Counted from the stretch's first letter, positions 28,275 through 37,073 are shown. The stretch is DNA of 64,000 nt from DASPKT01 sp035626475 (GCA_035626475.1 DASPNP010000022.1:62001-126000); one strand, 5' to 3'. Notes: generated from the letters alone by a model not told the origin. Numbers and translations: made by a program.

Positions 28275-28508
28275 TCACGCCTGGACGTGGTCGGCGACGA
28301 GGGCCAGCAGGTCGTCGACCGTCTTGGCGGCGGCCAGCTTCTCGCCCTCGACCACGACGTTGAACTTCTCGTCCGCCAGCGCGATGAAGCTGATGACGGC
28401 CAGGCTGTCCCAGCTGTCGATCTCCTTCAGCACCTCCGGCCCCTGCAGCGTGCCGGGGTCCAGCTCCAGCATCTCGTCCAGGGCCAGCAGGAAATCCTTG
28501 CGGTTCAT
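28275..28508 (-). CDS. Acyl carrier protein 2, 77 aa
   Basis: Carrier protein with the attachment motif WDSLAVIS, Ser35, and a strongly acidic first helix (FLLALDEMLELDPGTL). This subtype, with a DSWDSLAVISFIALADE middle, is common beside nonulosonate and sugar-acylation genes. It stops 17 bases before the cytidylyltransferase gene start on the same strand and is followed upstream by PseI, suggesting a shared transcript. The acyl group it carries is unknown. Confidence 0.85.
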   Translation of the reverse strand: MNRKDFLLALDEMLELDPGTLQGPEVLKEIDSWDSLAVISFIALADEKFNVVVEGEKLAAAKTVDDLLALVADHVQA

Positions 28509-28524
28509 GGTCAGGTACTCCGGT

Positions 28525-29268
28525 TCAGGTCAGGGTCTTCTGGACGACGCCCTGGTTCAGGGCGGCCCAATCGGGATGGTCGCGCAGCACGGCCAGCACG
28601 TCCTGCCAGCCGAATCCGGGATTGCCCGGCAGCAGCGTCTCAAGCAAGCGGCGGACCAGTTCGAAATCTTCCGCCGTGTCCACGCACCATCGGTGCGGGC
28701 CGGGAATCGTGCCCGGCCGTGTCAGCAGGGCCAGGCGGAAGCGCTCGGGCCGGCGGTAGATGTAAGGGGTGACGTGCTCGCGCTCGAAGGGCTCGTGCCC
28801 CAGGCGCCAGGCCTCGTCCAGCACCTCGAAGCGTACAGCCTCGGCGTCCAGCCCGCGCGGGAAGACCGAGACGTCGATGCCGGCATGATCGGGCGGCGGG
28901 TCGCTGCCCAGCACCATCTCCAGCAGCTCGTCGATCAGGACGGGGTCGATCAGCGGGCAGTCGCTGGTTACCCGGACGATGATGCCGGCCTGGTGGGCAA
29001 GGGCTGCCCGGTGGAAGCGGTCCAGCACGTCCGCCTCGCTGCCGCGCACGACCGGCACGCCCAGCGACTGCGCATGGTCGGCCAGGACGTCGTCGGCGGG
29101 ATTGTCGGTGGTGGCGCAGACCACCCGGTCGGCATGGCGCACCCGGCCCAGCCGCTCCAGATGGTGCTGCAGCAGCGTCTTGCCGGCCGCTTCCTTCAGC
29201 ACCTTGCCCGGCAGGCGGGTGGAGCCCATACGGGCCTGGGTGATGATGACGATGCGGGGGCGGGTCAT
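28525..29268 (-). CDS. SpsF-type cytidylyltransferase (CMP-sugar synthase, PseF-like role)
   Basis: 247 residues. The nucleotide motif IITQARMGSTRLPGKVL at 7-23 marks the SpsF/CMP-KDO-synthetase-like family. TSDCPLIDP near 101 and HRWCVDTAEDFELVR near 192 match the rest of the fold. It probably activates the nonulosonic acid made by the next gene as CMP-sugar. Since PseF proteins usually begin IIPARxGSKxIP, this is a variant of the expected enzyme. It overlaps pseI by four bases (ATGA). Confidence 0.75.
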   Translation of the reverse strand: MTRPRIVIITQARMGSTRLPGKVLKEAAGKTLLQHHLERLGRVRHADRVVCATTDNPADDVLADHAQSLGVPVVRGSEADVLDRFHRAALAHQAGIIVRVTSDCPLIDPVLIDELLEMVLGSDPPPDHAGIDVSVFPRGLDAEAVRFEVLDEAWRLGHEPFEREHVTPYIYRRPERFRLALLTRPGTIPGPHRWCVDTAEDFELVRRLLETLLPGNPGFGWQDVLAVLRDHPDWAALNQGVVQKTLT

Positions 29269-30335
29269 GCCGGGTTCCGGCCGGCCGGCCCCACCATGCT
29301 CCAGTCCAGCGGCTCGCCGCGCTCCAGGTCGCGGGTGGCGCGGCGGCCCAGCACCTCGGGCAGGTGCCGAGGCGGCAAGCCCCTGCCCGGGCGGATGGAG
29401 CGGACGTTGCGCCCGTCCAGGACTTCGCCCGCGCGCACGGCCTCGGTGACGTAGAGCGAGCGGCGGAAGGCGCGGCCACCGGCCTCGCTGGGGGACAGGG
29501 TATAGTCGATGCCTCCCAGCGCGGCGTGCGCCACCCGGCAGGCCTCGACCATGGCCTTGAACTCGGCCGGCTCCAGCGAGAAGTCGGCATCGACGCCGCC
29601 CTCCGACCGGTCCAGAGTCATGTGCTTCTCGATGATCACCGCCCCCACGGCCACGGCCGCCACCGGCACCGCGATGCCGTGGGTGTGGTCCGACAGGCCG
29701 GCCGGCACACCGAAGGCCTGGGCCAGGTGCGGGATGGTGCGGAGATTGATGTCCTCGGGCGGGCTGGGATAGCCGCTGTTGCAGTGGAGCAGCGCCAGCT
29801 CGCCCCGCTCCGCCTGGCCGGTGCCGCCTTCGCGCACGGCGGCCACGGCCTCGGCGATCTCCCCCAGGCCGGCCATGCCGGTGGAGATGATCATGGGCTT
29901 GCCGGTGCGGGCGGCGTAGCGGATCAGCGGCGTGTCGACGATCTCGAAGCTGGCGATCTTGTAGGCCGGCGCGCCCAGCCGCTCCAGCAGGTCGACCGCC
30001 GTGGGGTCGAAGGGGCTGGAGAAGAGGGGGATGCCGATGCGGGCGGCGTGGGCGAACATCGCCTCGTGCCACTCCCAGGGCGTGTGCGCCTCACGGTAGA
30101 GGTCATGCAGCGTCCGCCCCTCCCACAAGCCGCCGCCGATGCGGAACTCCGGCCGGTCGCAATCCAGCGTGATGGTGTCGGCCGTGTAGGTCTGGATCTT
30201 CACCGCGTCGGCGCCGGCGTCCTTGGCGGCGTCGATCAGGCGGATGGCACGGCCGAGCTCGCCCTTGTGGTTGCCCGACATCTCGGCGATCACGAAGGGG
30301 CGCTGGCCGGGGGCGAAGGCGAAGGGCGTGGACAT
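29265..30335 (-). CDS. pseI: Pseudaminic acid synthase / NeuB-family synthase
   Basis: 356 residues, typical of PseI. NeuB enzymes condense a hexose derivative with phosphoenolpyruvate into a nonulosonic acid. Seen here: FVIAEMSGNHKG near 14, DAVKIQTYTADT near 44, SSPFDPTAVDLLERLGAPAY near 104, KIASFEIVDTPLI, and a C-terminal SAF domain (RSLYVTEAVRAGEVLDGRNV). The start at 30335 drops an unconvincing extension. First gene of an operon with the cytidylyltransferase and ACP 2. Legionaminic acid synthase is a possible alternative. Confidence 0.88.
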   Translation of the reverse strand: MSTPFAFAPGQRPFVIAEMSGNHKGELGRAIRLIDAAKDAGADAVKIQTYTADTITLDCDRPEFRIGGGLWEGRTLHDLYREAHTPWEWHEAMFAHAARIGIPLFSSPFDPTAVDLLERLGAPAYKIASFEIVDTPLIRYAARTGKPMIISTGMAGLGEIAEAVAAVREGGTGQAERGELALLHCNSGYPSPPEDINLRTIPHLAQAFGVPAGLSDHTHGIAVPVAAVAVGAVIIEKHMTLDRSEGGVDADFSLEPAEFKAMVEACRVAHAALGGIDYTLSPSEAGGRAFRRSLYVTEAVRAGEVLDGRNVRSIRPGRGLPPRHLPEVLGRRATRDLERGEPLDWSMVGPAGRNPA

Positions 30336-30436
30336 CAGGCGACCGAGGCTCCGGATCGGGGGAGGTACCCCGTCCCCCAGTGATACCACTCCCTTGGCCC
30401 CGCACGGAATCCGGGAAATGCCGCGGCCCCGGTTTG

Positions 30437-30760
30437 TCACTCGGCCGCGCGATCCGGCGGCGTATGCTTTTCTAAGGCTTTGCGGACATACTCCGGATTG
30501 TGCTCGATGAGCTGAAGATAGTTGCGCGTGCCACGGTCAGGTTGCCGCCGACCCTGCTCCCATTCCTGAACGGCACGCGCATCAAGGTTGAAGGCAGTGG
30601 CGAAGGCCGGGCGCGACATGCCAAGCCGGGTGCGCAGCGCGCGGACATCGACCGTCGCGACAGTCACTTGATGCGTGACGCTCCCGCCCGGCTCGCCGCC
30701 TGCATAGGCAATCGCCTCGTTCATGGCCTGCTTGAGGCCTTCAAAGTCCGACTTCCGCAT
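30437..30760 (-). CDS. higA: HigA/NadS-like antitoxin with helix-turn-helix
   Basis: 107 residues. The Xre-type HTH is at about 40-65 (RTRLGMSRPAFATAFNLDAR followed by AVQEWEQGRR). It neutralises the toxin encoded just upstream and probably represses the operon. A strong GGAGGG ribosome site lies 7 bases before the ATG at 30760, supporting this start over a longer frame. The toxin gene precedes it with a two-base gap, the order usual for HigBA systems. Confidence 0.8.
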   Translation of the reverse strand: MRKSDFEGLKQAMNEAIAYAGGEPGGSVTHQVTVATVDVRALRTRLGMSRPAFATAFNLDARAVQEWEQGRRQPDRGTRNYLQLIEHNPEYVRKALEKHTPPDRAAE

Positions 30761-30762
30761 GG

Positions 30763-31086
30763 TTATTCCCTCCAATAAGTCGCCGCGAGCAGCTTCGCCA
30801 GGGCGCCGAGTTCCGCCCGCTGGGCCGGAGTGAGGTTCGCCTGTTCGTTCTTGGCGAACACCGTCAACAGGAAGGCTGGCATGTCGAAGTTCCGGAAATA
30901 GTAGACCACCCTGACGCCGCCACTCTTGCCGCGCGCACCAATCGCGAACCGCACCTTCCTGATGCCGCCGCCGCCCTCGATCAGCACCCCGCACTCTGGA
31001 TCGGCGGCAATCATGTCGATAACGGCTTTTCTATCCTCCTCCGAGAGCCGTCCCTTGCAGCGGGAGAGCCAGTAGCCGGTCTCCAC
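30763..31086 (-). CDS. higB: HigB/RelE-like toxin (mRNA interferase)
   Basis: 107 residues. The family pattern is visible: IEGGGGIRKVRFAIGARGKS then GVRVVYYFRNFDMPAFLLTVFAKNEQANL. This is the RelE/HigB (DUF1044-like) fold, whose members cut mRNA on the ribosome; the conserved Arg and Tyr of the R-V-V-Y-Y strand are present. The first of a two-gene toxin-antitoxin operon, with a palindrome upstream as candidate operator. Confidence 0.8.
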   Translation of the reverse strand: METGYWLSRCKGRLSEEDRKAVIDMIAADPECGVLIEGGGGIRKVRFAIGARGKSGGVRVVYYFRNFDMPAFLLTVFAKNEQANLTPAQRAELGALAKLLAATYWRE

Positions 31087-31119
31087 GTGGTGAGCAACGC
31101 ATCCGCCATAAATGCAGAA

Positions 31120-31134
31120 TGCGGCAATGCCGCA
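31120..31134 (-). promoter_or_regulatory. Candidate operator of the toxin-antitoxin operon
   Basis: TGCGGCA-A-TGCCGCA, perfect 7-base arms, 33 bases upstream of the toxin start. A TTGAAA -35-like box (minus strand, 31144-31139) precedes it, so the palindrome sits where an autorepressing antitoxin would bind. The -10 is weak. Confidence 0.35.
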
Positions 31135-31226
31135 GATGTTTCAACGTGTCTTCGTCACAAGAATCGGGCGGCGCGGCGGCGCTGGCGGGGGTAGAAGCGG
31201 AGAGACGATCCCATCGAGAGGCCACC

Positions 31227-31988
31227 ATGTCGCAGCAGACCGCCCACGCCGAGACCTTCCGCAGCCTGCACGTCCCCGGACGGCCGCTGGTGCTGTTCAA
31301 CGCCTGGGATGCGGGCAGCGCCAGGGCCGTGGCGGCGGCGGGCGCCCTCGCCATCGGCACCGGCAGCTGGTCGGTGGCCGCGGCGCATGGGTATGAGGAT
31401 GGCGAGAAGCTGCCGCTGGAACTGGCGCTCGCCAATCTCCGCCGCATCGTCGGCGCGGTTACCCTGCCCGTCACCATCGACCTGGAGACCGGCTACGCCG
31501 CCGACCCGGCCGGGGTGGCGGCCACCGTCGCGGCAGCGCTGGCGGCCGGCGCCGTCGGCGTCAACCTGGAGGACAGCCTGCCCGGCACATCGGAGCTGCG
31601 CCCAACGGCCCAGCAGGCCGAGCGGCTGAAGGCAGCGCGGGCGGCCTGCGAGCGGGCCGGCGTGCCCGCCTTCGTCAATGCCCGCACCGACGTGTTCTTC
31701 CGCGGCATCCCGGCCGACGAGGCGCTGCTGGCCGAGGCGTTGGAGCGGGCCCGCGCCTACGCCGATGCCGGCGCGGACGGGCTGTTCGTGCCGGGGCTGG
31801 TGGAGGAGCGGCTGATCGGGCTGCTGGCCGAACGCTCGCCCCTGCCGGTCAACATCATGGCCGGCCCGAACACGCCCCCGAAGGCGCGGCTGGCGGAACT
31901 CGGCGTCGCCCGCCTCAGCCACGGGCCCGGCCCCTACCGGCTGGCCATGCAGGCGGTGGAGGCGGCGGCTCGGGCCGCCTTCGCCTGA
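31227..31988 (+). CDS. Isocitrate lyase / PEP phosphonomutase superfamily protein
   Basis: 253 residues of the PEP-mutase fold. Core strands are LVLFNAWDAGSARAVAAAG near 20, TIDLETGYAADP near 87 (metal-binding Asp/Glu), GVNLEDSLPGTSELRP near 112 and FVNARTDVFF near 151. The isocitrate-lyase KKCGH motif is absent, so it is not a glyoxylate-cycle lyase; it fits the carboxyphosphonoenolpyruvate/oxaloacetate-hydrolase-like group. The substrate is unknown. It stands alone and is divergent from the toxin-antitoxin operon. Confidence 0.8.
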   Translation: MSQQTAHAETFRSLHVPGRPLVLFNAWDAGSARAVAAAGALAIGTGSWSVAAAHGYEDGEKLPLELALANLRRIVGAVTLPVTIDLETGYAADPAGVAATVAAALAAGAVGVNLEDSLPGTSELRPTAQQAERLKAARAACERAGVPAFVNARTDVFFRGIPADEALLAEALERARAYADAGADGLFVPGLVEERLIGLLAERSPLPVNIMAGPNTPPKARLAELGVARLSHGPGPYRLAMQAVEAAARAAFA

Positions 31989-31995
31989 AGCCGCT

Positions 31996-32994
31996 TCACC
32001 CCAGCGACTTCTCGACCTCGATGCCGGCGATGTCGTGCATGCGCAGCAGGCCCTGCACGATGCCGCCGGCGTCCACCACCGGCAGCACGTAGATCTGGCT
32101 GGGCGTCTCCATCAACTCCAGCGCCTCCAGCGCCGTCGTCTCGGGACGGCAGGTGCGGGGGCGGGAGGTCATCAGCGCGCCGGTGTCGCGGTCCAGCATC
32201 TCCTTGCCGGACTTGGCGAGCGCGCGGCGGATGTCGCCGTCGGTGATGACGCCCAGCAGCTTCGAGCCGCCATCCACCACCAGCGCCGCGCCCACCGGGC
32301 AGCGGGTCATCTCCAGGAGTGTCTGCAGAATGGGCGTGTCCGGCCTCACCTGCGCCACACCCTGTCCCACCGGCGTCATCAGGCTGCCGACGGTGGAGGC
32401 CAGCACCACGCCCAGGGTGCCGCCGGGATGGTTGCGGCCGTAATCCTCGATGGTGAAGCCCCGGCGGCGGGCGACGCCCACCACCAGCGCGTCGGAGAAG
32501 GCCAGCATGGCGGTGGTGCTGGCGGTCGGCAGCTTGGTCTCCGTCGCCTCGCGCTCGACATGCACCTTCAGGGTCCAGTCCGACGCCCGCGACAGGGCGG
32601 AGGGCGACCGCGACACCATGGCCGCCACCTTCACGCCCCGGGGCCGTGCGGCCTTGGCGAGGTCCACCAGCTCCTGCGTCTGGCCGGAGTTCGACAGCAG
32701 AATCAGCAGGTCGCCCGCGCGCAGGCTTCCCAGCTCGCCATGCAGCGCGTCCAGCGCGCTGTAGTACCAGGAGCGGCAGCCGACCGATGCCAGCTTGCTG
32801 GCGAGCAGGCGCGCCACCAGGCCACTCTTGCCGATGCCGGCCACCAGCGTGTTGGCCTCACCGCCGCCGATATGCTCGACCACGGACAGGAAATCCGCGT
32901 CCAGGCTCTCGATCTGCTGGGTGACCGCCTTGGCCTCGATGCGCAGCAGTTCGGCGGCGGCGTCGAGGATGGCGGATATCAGGGGAGGGGTCAT
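31996..32994 (-). CDS. kdsD: Arabinose-5-phosphate isomerase (KdsD/KpsF family)
   Basis: 332 residues. The SIS sugar-isomerase domain fills about 30-185 (TLVAGIGKSGLVARLLASKL near 47; ILLSNSGQTQELVDL near 97), then two CBS domains (about 205-330; ITDGDIRRALAKS and PVVDAGGIVQGLLRMHDI). The family turns ribulose-5-phosphate into arabinose-5-phosphate, the precursor of KDO. Here the gene is isolated and could supply a capsule/surface-sugar path. It converges with the PEP-mutase-like gene with seven bases between them. Confidence 0.88.
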   Translation of the reverse strand: MTPPLISAILDAAAELLRIEAKAVTQQIESLDADFLSVVEHIGGGEANTLVAGIGKSGLVARLLASKLASVGCRSWYYSALDALHGELGSLRAGDLLILLSNSGQTQELVDLAKAARPRGVKVAAMVSRSPSALSRASDWTLKVHVEREATETKLPTASTTAMLAFSDALVVGVARRRGFTIEDYGRNHPGGTLGVVLASTVGSLMTPVGQGVAQVRPDTPILQTLLEMTRCPVGAALVVDGGSKLLGVITDGDIRRALAKSGKEMLDRDTGALMTSRPRTCRPETTALEALELMETPSQIYVLPVVDAGGIVQGLLRMHDIAGIEVEKSLG

Positions 32995-33048
32995 GGCACG
33001 GGACCGGGCATCAGGGACTGTGGCGTTCCTCTAGCGCATCCGGGCGCC

Positions 33049-34149
33049 TCAGGCCATCGCCGCGCGATAGGCCGCGTGGAAGGCGCGGATGCGCTCCTCG
33101 TTGCGGCCCAGCAGCGCCGGCCGGTCCATGGCCGCCGTGCCGATCTGGGTCTCGGCGCAGATGGCGCGGTCCTCGGACAGGACGGTGCGGTTGAAGTCGG
33201 CCAGGGACGCCGTCACCGCGCCACGCGCCGCCGCGCTGGCGCCGGGGAGGGATTTCGCCAGCGACAGGCGCCAGCGCAACAGGCTGCGGCCCGGTCCCGC
33301 CGGCTCGTAGGTCTGGACGCTCAGCAGCCGCCCGGCGGTGACGCTCAGCGCCAGGTTCGGGAACAGCAGCACATGATGGTAGGGCGCGAGCCCCTCCAAG
33401 GCGTTCAGCTTCAGCTTGCCGCCCATCCCCTCCCACCAGCGCGCGTTCTCGGCCGTCAGCCCGATGCGGCCGCGGCTGTGCGGGCCCGAAGCGTCGCAGT
33501 CCCAGGCGCCCTCGGCCACGGTCCGGAAGGTCTCGGGATGCACCGAGTCGACGTGATAGACCTCCAGCACGTTCTCCACGCCGATCTTCCAGTCGCAGGC
33601 CCAGTCCACCGCCTCCTCGGAGAAGGGTGCGTCGAAGGCATCGGACAGCCGCATCAGCAGGCCGGCATGCTCGCCCAGCGCCTCCTCCAGCCCGGGCCCG
33701 CCCGGCTCCAGCCGCACGAAGACGAAGCGGCCCACCGTACCGACCTCGTAGCGCTTCAGCGCCAGCCCCTCGCGCGCGGCCCGGTCCAGGCCGAAGCACT
33801 CCTCGTTGCGGGGAATGCCGACCGGCACGCCGTCCGCGTTGTAGGTCCAGCCATGATAGGGGCAGCGCAGCATCGACCGGCCCTGTTCGGCGCCGTGGAT
33901 GCGGGCGAAGCGGTGGCTGCAGATATTGCGGAAGGCCCTGATCCCGCCGTCGAAATTCTGTACCAGCACCGGCACGCCGGCGACCTGCCGGGTCAGGAAG
34001 CGGTTGTGCTCCGCCAGCTGGTCGGTGAAGCCGACGAACTGCCAGGAGCGGGCGAACAGGCGGCCGCGCTCCGCCTGGGCCCAGGCCGGGTCGGCGTAAT
34101 GGCGAGGCTCCAGGGGACCCTGATCCGGGGGACCGTCAGATCGTGACAT
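33049..34149 (-). CDS. Rieske non-heme iron oxygenase, alpha subunit-like
   Basis: 366 residues from the ATG at 34149 (GAGA just upstream). The Rieske [2Fe-2S] ligands are C77-x-H79 and C96-x2-H99; the catalytic iron ligands are in the ENVLEVYHVDSVHPETF block (H199, H204). It should hydroxylate or demethylate an organic substrate using electrons from a reductase not found nearby. The substrate is unknown, and the gene is apart from the glycan clusters in function. Confidence 0.85.
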   Translation of the reverse strand: MSRSDGPPDQGPLEPRHYADPAWAQAERGRLFARSWQFVGFTDQLAEHNRFLTRQVAGVPVLVQNFDGGIRAFRNICSHRFARIHGAEQGRSMLRCPYHGWTYNADGVPVGIPRNEECFGLDRAAREGLALKRYEVGTVGRFVFVRLEPGGPGLEEALGEHAGLLMRLSDAFDAPFSEEAVDWACDWKIGVENVLEVYHVDSVHPETFRTVAEGAWDCDASGPHSRGRIGLTAENARWWEGMGGKLKLNALEGLAPYHHVLLFPNLALSVTAGRLLSVQTYEPAGPGRSLLRWRLSLAKSLPGASAAARGAVTASLADFNRTVLSEDRAICAETQIGTAAMDRPALLGRNEERIRAFHAAYRAAMA

Positions 34150-34210
34150 TCTCTCAATCCTGCCGCGTGGGCGTTGCCCGGCGGGCCGGGCACGGGGCAT
34201 TCTGCCCGAT

Positions 34211-35641
34211 ATGGCTACCCTAAGCGAAGCACTCGCCGCCGCCTTTGAGCTGCATCAGTCCGGACGCCTCGCCGAGGCGGACGCGCTCTATGCCCGCGTG
34301 CTGGAAGCGGACCCCGGCAACGCGACGGCGCTGCATCTGCGGGGCCTCGCGGCGACGCAGGCGAGCGACGCGCCGCGGGCGGTGGATCTGCTGCGCGCCG
34401 CCGCCGATGCTGCCCCTGATCATGCCCTCATCCGCTCCAACCTCGGCGCCGCGCTGCGCCAGGCCGGCCGGCTGGCGGAGGCGGAGGAGGCGTTGCGGGC
34501 GGCGCTGGCGCTCGACCCCGGCCGGGCCGACGCCGCCGCCAATCTGGGCGCCGTGCTGCACGCGCTGGGCCGCCACCAGGCCGCGCGCGCCTGCCTGGAG
34601 GGAGCGCTGGCGCTCGACCCCGACGCGGTGCCGGCACTGATCAATCTCGGCGTGGTGCTGACCGACATGGGGGAGGCGGCACGGGCGGCGGACATGCTGG
34701 GCCGCGCCGTGGCGCTGGCGCCCGGGAATGCCGAGGCCGAGTGGAACCTCGCAGTGGCGCTGCTGACGGCGGGCCGCTGGCGCGAGGGCTGGCCGGCCTT
34801 CGAGTCGCGGCTGCGCCGTCCGGGGGTTAGCCCGGAGCGGCTGCGGGCGCCGCGCTGGGACGGCTCCGATCCGCGGGGGCTGACGATTCTTGTCCATGCC
34901 GAGCAGGGGCGCGGCGACACGATCCAGTTCGCCCGCTACGTCCCGCACCTCGCCGCGCGCGGCGCACATATCATCCTGGCCTGCCAGCCGGAACTGGCCC
35001 GGCTGCTGGCGACGGTGCCGGGCGTGGCGGGCATCGTCCCCTTCGGCTCGGTACCGCCGCTGCACGACGCCCACTGCCCGGTCATGAGCCTGCCCTTCGC
35101 CCTGGAACTGGACGGACCGCCGGCCGCACCGATGCCCTATCTCTCGGCCGATCCGGCCGCCGTTGCCGCTTGGCGCGGGAGGCTGCCGGCCGGTGCCAGG
35201 GTCGGGCTGGCGTGGGCCGGGGCGCCGGGAAATTCGGTGGATGGGCGCCGCAGCCTCGACCCCGCGCTGCTGGCGCCGCTCGCCGCCATCGAGGGCGTCA
35301 CCTGGGTCAGCCTGCAGAAGGCGCCGCGCGCCCTGCCGCCGCTGCCGGGGCTGGTCGACGCCACGGCGGAGCTGGGCGACTTCGCCGACACCGCCGCGCT
35401 GGTGGCGACGCTCGACCTTGTGGTCTCGGTGGACACGGCGACGGCGCATCTGGCGGGGGCGCTGGGCCGACCGGTCTGGCTGCTGAACCGCTGGGACGGC
35501 TGCTGGCGCTGGGGCAAGGGCCGGCTGGACAGCCCCTGGTATCCGCGCCTGCGCCAGTTCCGCCAGGGAGTGCCCGGCGACTGGGGCCCGGCCGTGGCGG
35601 CGCTCGCCACCGCGCTCAAGAGCTGGAGGGAGGCACGGTGA
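34211..35641 (+). CDS. TPR protein with C-terminal GT9-like glycosyltransferase domain
   Basis: 476 residues; third GT9-like paralogue of the genes at 5107 and 9347. TPR units cover about 1-190. The catalytic part has ILVHAEQGRGDTIQFARYVP near 226, RVGLAWAGAPGNSVDGRRSL near 330 and LDLVVSVDTATAHLAGALG near 400, ending DSPWYPRLRQFRQG. It overlaps the PhyH dioxygenase by four bases (GTGA), so the two are co-translated and may modify the same substrate. A flagellin or surface-protein substrate is inferred. Confidence 0.8.
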   Translation: MATLSEALAAAFELHQSGRLAEADALYARVLEADPGNATALHLRGLAATQASDAPRAVDLLRAAADAAPDHALIRSNLGAALRQAGRLAEAEEALRAALALDPGRADAAANLGAVLHALGRHQAARACLEGALALDPDAVPALINLGVVLTDMGEAARAADMLGRAVALAPGNAEAEWNLAVALLTAGRWREGWPAFESRLRRPGVSPERLRAPRWDGSDPRGLTILVHAEQGRGDTIQFARYVPHLAARGAHIILACQPELARLLATVPGVAGIVPFGSVPPLHDAHCPVMSLPFALELDGPPAAPMPYLSADPAAVAAWRGRLPAGARVGLAWAGAPGNSVDGRRSLDPALLAPLAAIEGVTWVSLQKAPRALPPLPGLVDATAELGDFADTAALVATLDLVVSVDTATAHLAGALGRPVWLLNRWDGCWRWGKGRLDSPWYPRLRQFRQGVPGDWGPAVAALATALKSWREAR

Positions 35642-36552
35642 TCCGCATCCGCAACCTGACGCTCGGCCAGATCGCCGCCCGCGCCCGGGCCGACGACCGC
35701 AACCTGCAGTACGATCTGCTGCCGCTGACCGGGGGCCCCCGCCGCCGCGCGATCATCGCCCGCGCCGCCGCCGCGCTGAAACCGGGAACGGCGGGGCTGC
35801 CGGACGACCCGCGCGCCGCCACCCTGGACGCGCAGCTGCGCGACCGCGGCTATACCGACCGTCTGGCGGATCTGGTCACGCCGGATCAGGTCGCTTCCAT
35901 GCGCGCGGCGCTGGCTTCTACGCCGGTCTGGGATCCCTACCGTCCGCATCTGGGCGAGTTCCTGTACGGGAACGTGCCCAGCCCCGAGGTCAATATGGGC
36001 TATTACCGGATCGAGGGGCTGCTGGCCGTGCCGGGCCTGCTGGCGTTCTTCAACCACCCGCTCCTGCTGGCGACCGCCGCGCGGTTCCTGGGCTGCCGGC
36101 CGACGCTGGACAACATCCAGGGCTGGTGGTCCTACGCCGGGCGCCCCGGCCACAAGGGCACCCAGTGGTTCCACCGGGATTGGGACAATATCCGCGCCTT
36201 CAAGGTCTTCCTCTACTTGACCGATGTGGACGCGGACAGCGGCCCGTTCCAGTTCGTGCCCGGCACCAACCGGGACGAGCGGCTGGTGGTGATCGAGCGC
36301 ATCGCCGACGAGACGGTGGACGCGACCTACGGTCCCGGCGCCACCGTCGGCATGACCGGCCCGGCCGGCACGGTCTTCATGGCCGACACCTTCGGCGTCC
36401 ATCGCGGCCTGCTGCCGCGCGAGCGGCCCCGGCTGATGGTCACCGCCCAGTACGGCGTCTGGCGCACGCCCCACTCGCCGGCCAAGCCGCTCCTGCCGCC
36501 ACGCGCGGGGTTCGACCCGTACGTGAACCGGGCCTATCTCCGGCAGGCGTAG
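35638..36552 (+). CDS. PhyH-family Fe(II)/2-oxoglutarate dioxygenase
   Basis: 304 residues. The iron triad is H179-x-D181 (WFHRDWDNIR) and H255 (FGVHRGLL); the Arg after it (RERPRL) probably binds 2-oxoglutarate. PhyH proteins hydroxylate small molecules and sometimes sugars or lipids. The GTG start at 35638 lies within the TPR gene's stop, with GGAGGGAGG about 8 bases upstream. The substrate is unknown; linkage with a TPR glycosyltransferase suggests modification of a glycan or glycoprotein. Confidence 0.8.
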   Translation: MIRIRNLTLGQIAARARADDRNLQYDLLPLTGGPRRRAIIARAAAALKPGTAGLPDDPRAATLDAQLRDRGYTDRLADLVTPDQVASMRAALASTPVWDPYRPHLGEFLYGNVPSPEVNMGYYRIEGLLAVPGLLAFFNHPLLLATAARFLGCRPTLDNIQGWWSYAGRPGHKGTQWFHRDWDNIRAFKVFLYLTDVDADSGPFQFVPGTNRDERLVVIERIADETVDATYGPGATVGMTGPAGTVFMADTFGVHRGLLPRERPRLMVTAQYGVWRTPHSPAKPLLPPRAGFDPYVNRAYLRQA

Positions 36553-36570
36553 CAGCCTGCCAGCATGCCG

Positions 36571-36831
36571 TCATGGGTGCGCGGGCCGGATGGCGGTGCG
36601 GGCGAAATCCTCGCCGATATGGAGCAGCGAACACGCCCGCTCGCGCGCCGGCGCATCGGCGAAGCAGTCGTCCAGGTTCAGCGCCGCCGGATGAACGCCC
36701 TTGCCCGAGCGGGCATAGGCGTCGGCAACGAGGCGGGACGCGTCGGGCGTGACAGGGATGGTTTCCACTGCCAGCGGCGCGAGAATGGCCTCTACCCGGC
36801 TGCGGATGCCGCGCCGGTCGGCCACGATCAT
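36571..36831 (-). pseudogene. VapC-like PIN toxin with an internal deletion
   Basis: 86 residues where about 130 are expected. It begins MIVAD, as VapC toxins do (first catalytic Asp, D5), then jumps to RRGIRSRVEAILAPL, which aligns with about residue 50 of normal VapC. The C-terminal part is intact: SGKGVHPAALNLDDCFADA and GEDFARTAIRPA. About 45 residues, including the second catalytic acid, appear missing. The reading frame and the ATGA overlap with the antitoxin gene remain. It is probably inactive as a nuclease. Confidence 0.65.
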
Positions 36832-37073
36832 CCCGGCAGCTGCGACCGAGCGGCCGATGGGCCGGGCGATGCAGGGCTGCGGCGGGCCTCCTTCATGATC
36901 CGCTCCAGCGCGGCGCCCTTCCCCTCGGCGCTCGGCGTGCGCCGTGAAACGCCGCCTGGGACGAGCCGCACCGTTTGCCCGGCACCCACCGTCAACACGA
37001 CCTCCTCGCCCGCCGCCGCGCGGCGCAGGAGGTCCTCCAGCTGTGCCTTGGCCCCGGACAGGGGGATGTGCAT
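36828..37073 (-). CDS. Phd/YefM-type antitoxin of the VapBC-like pair
   Basis: 81 residues. The N-terminus (HIPLSGAKAQLEDLLRRAAA then EEVVLTVGAGQTVRLVP) matches the Phd/YefM fold, which binds DNA and the toxin. The C-terminal 25 residues would be the toxin-binding part. The full length is typical. It overlaps the damaged toxin by four bases. Upstream lies pseG, 44 bases away on the same strand. Confidence 0.7.
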   Translation of the reverse strand: MHIPLSGAKAQLEDLLRRAAAGEEVVLTVGAGQTVRLVPGGVSRRTPSAEGKGAALERIMKEARRSPASPGPSAARSQLPG

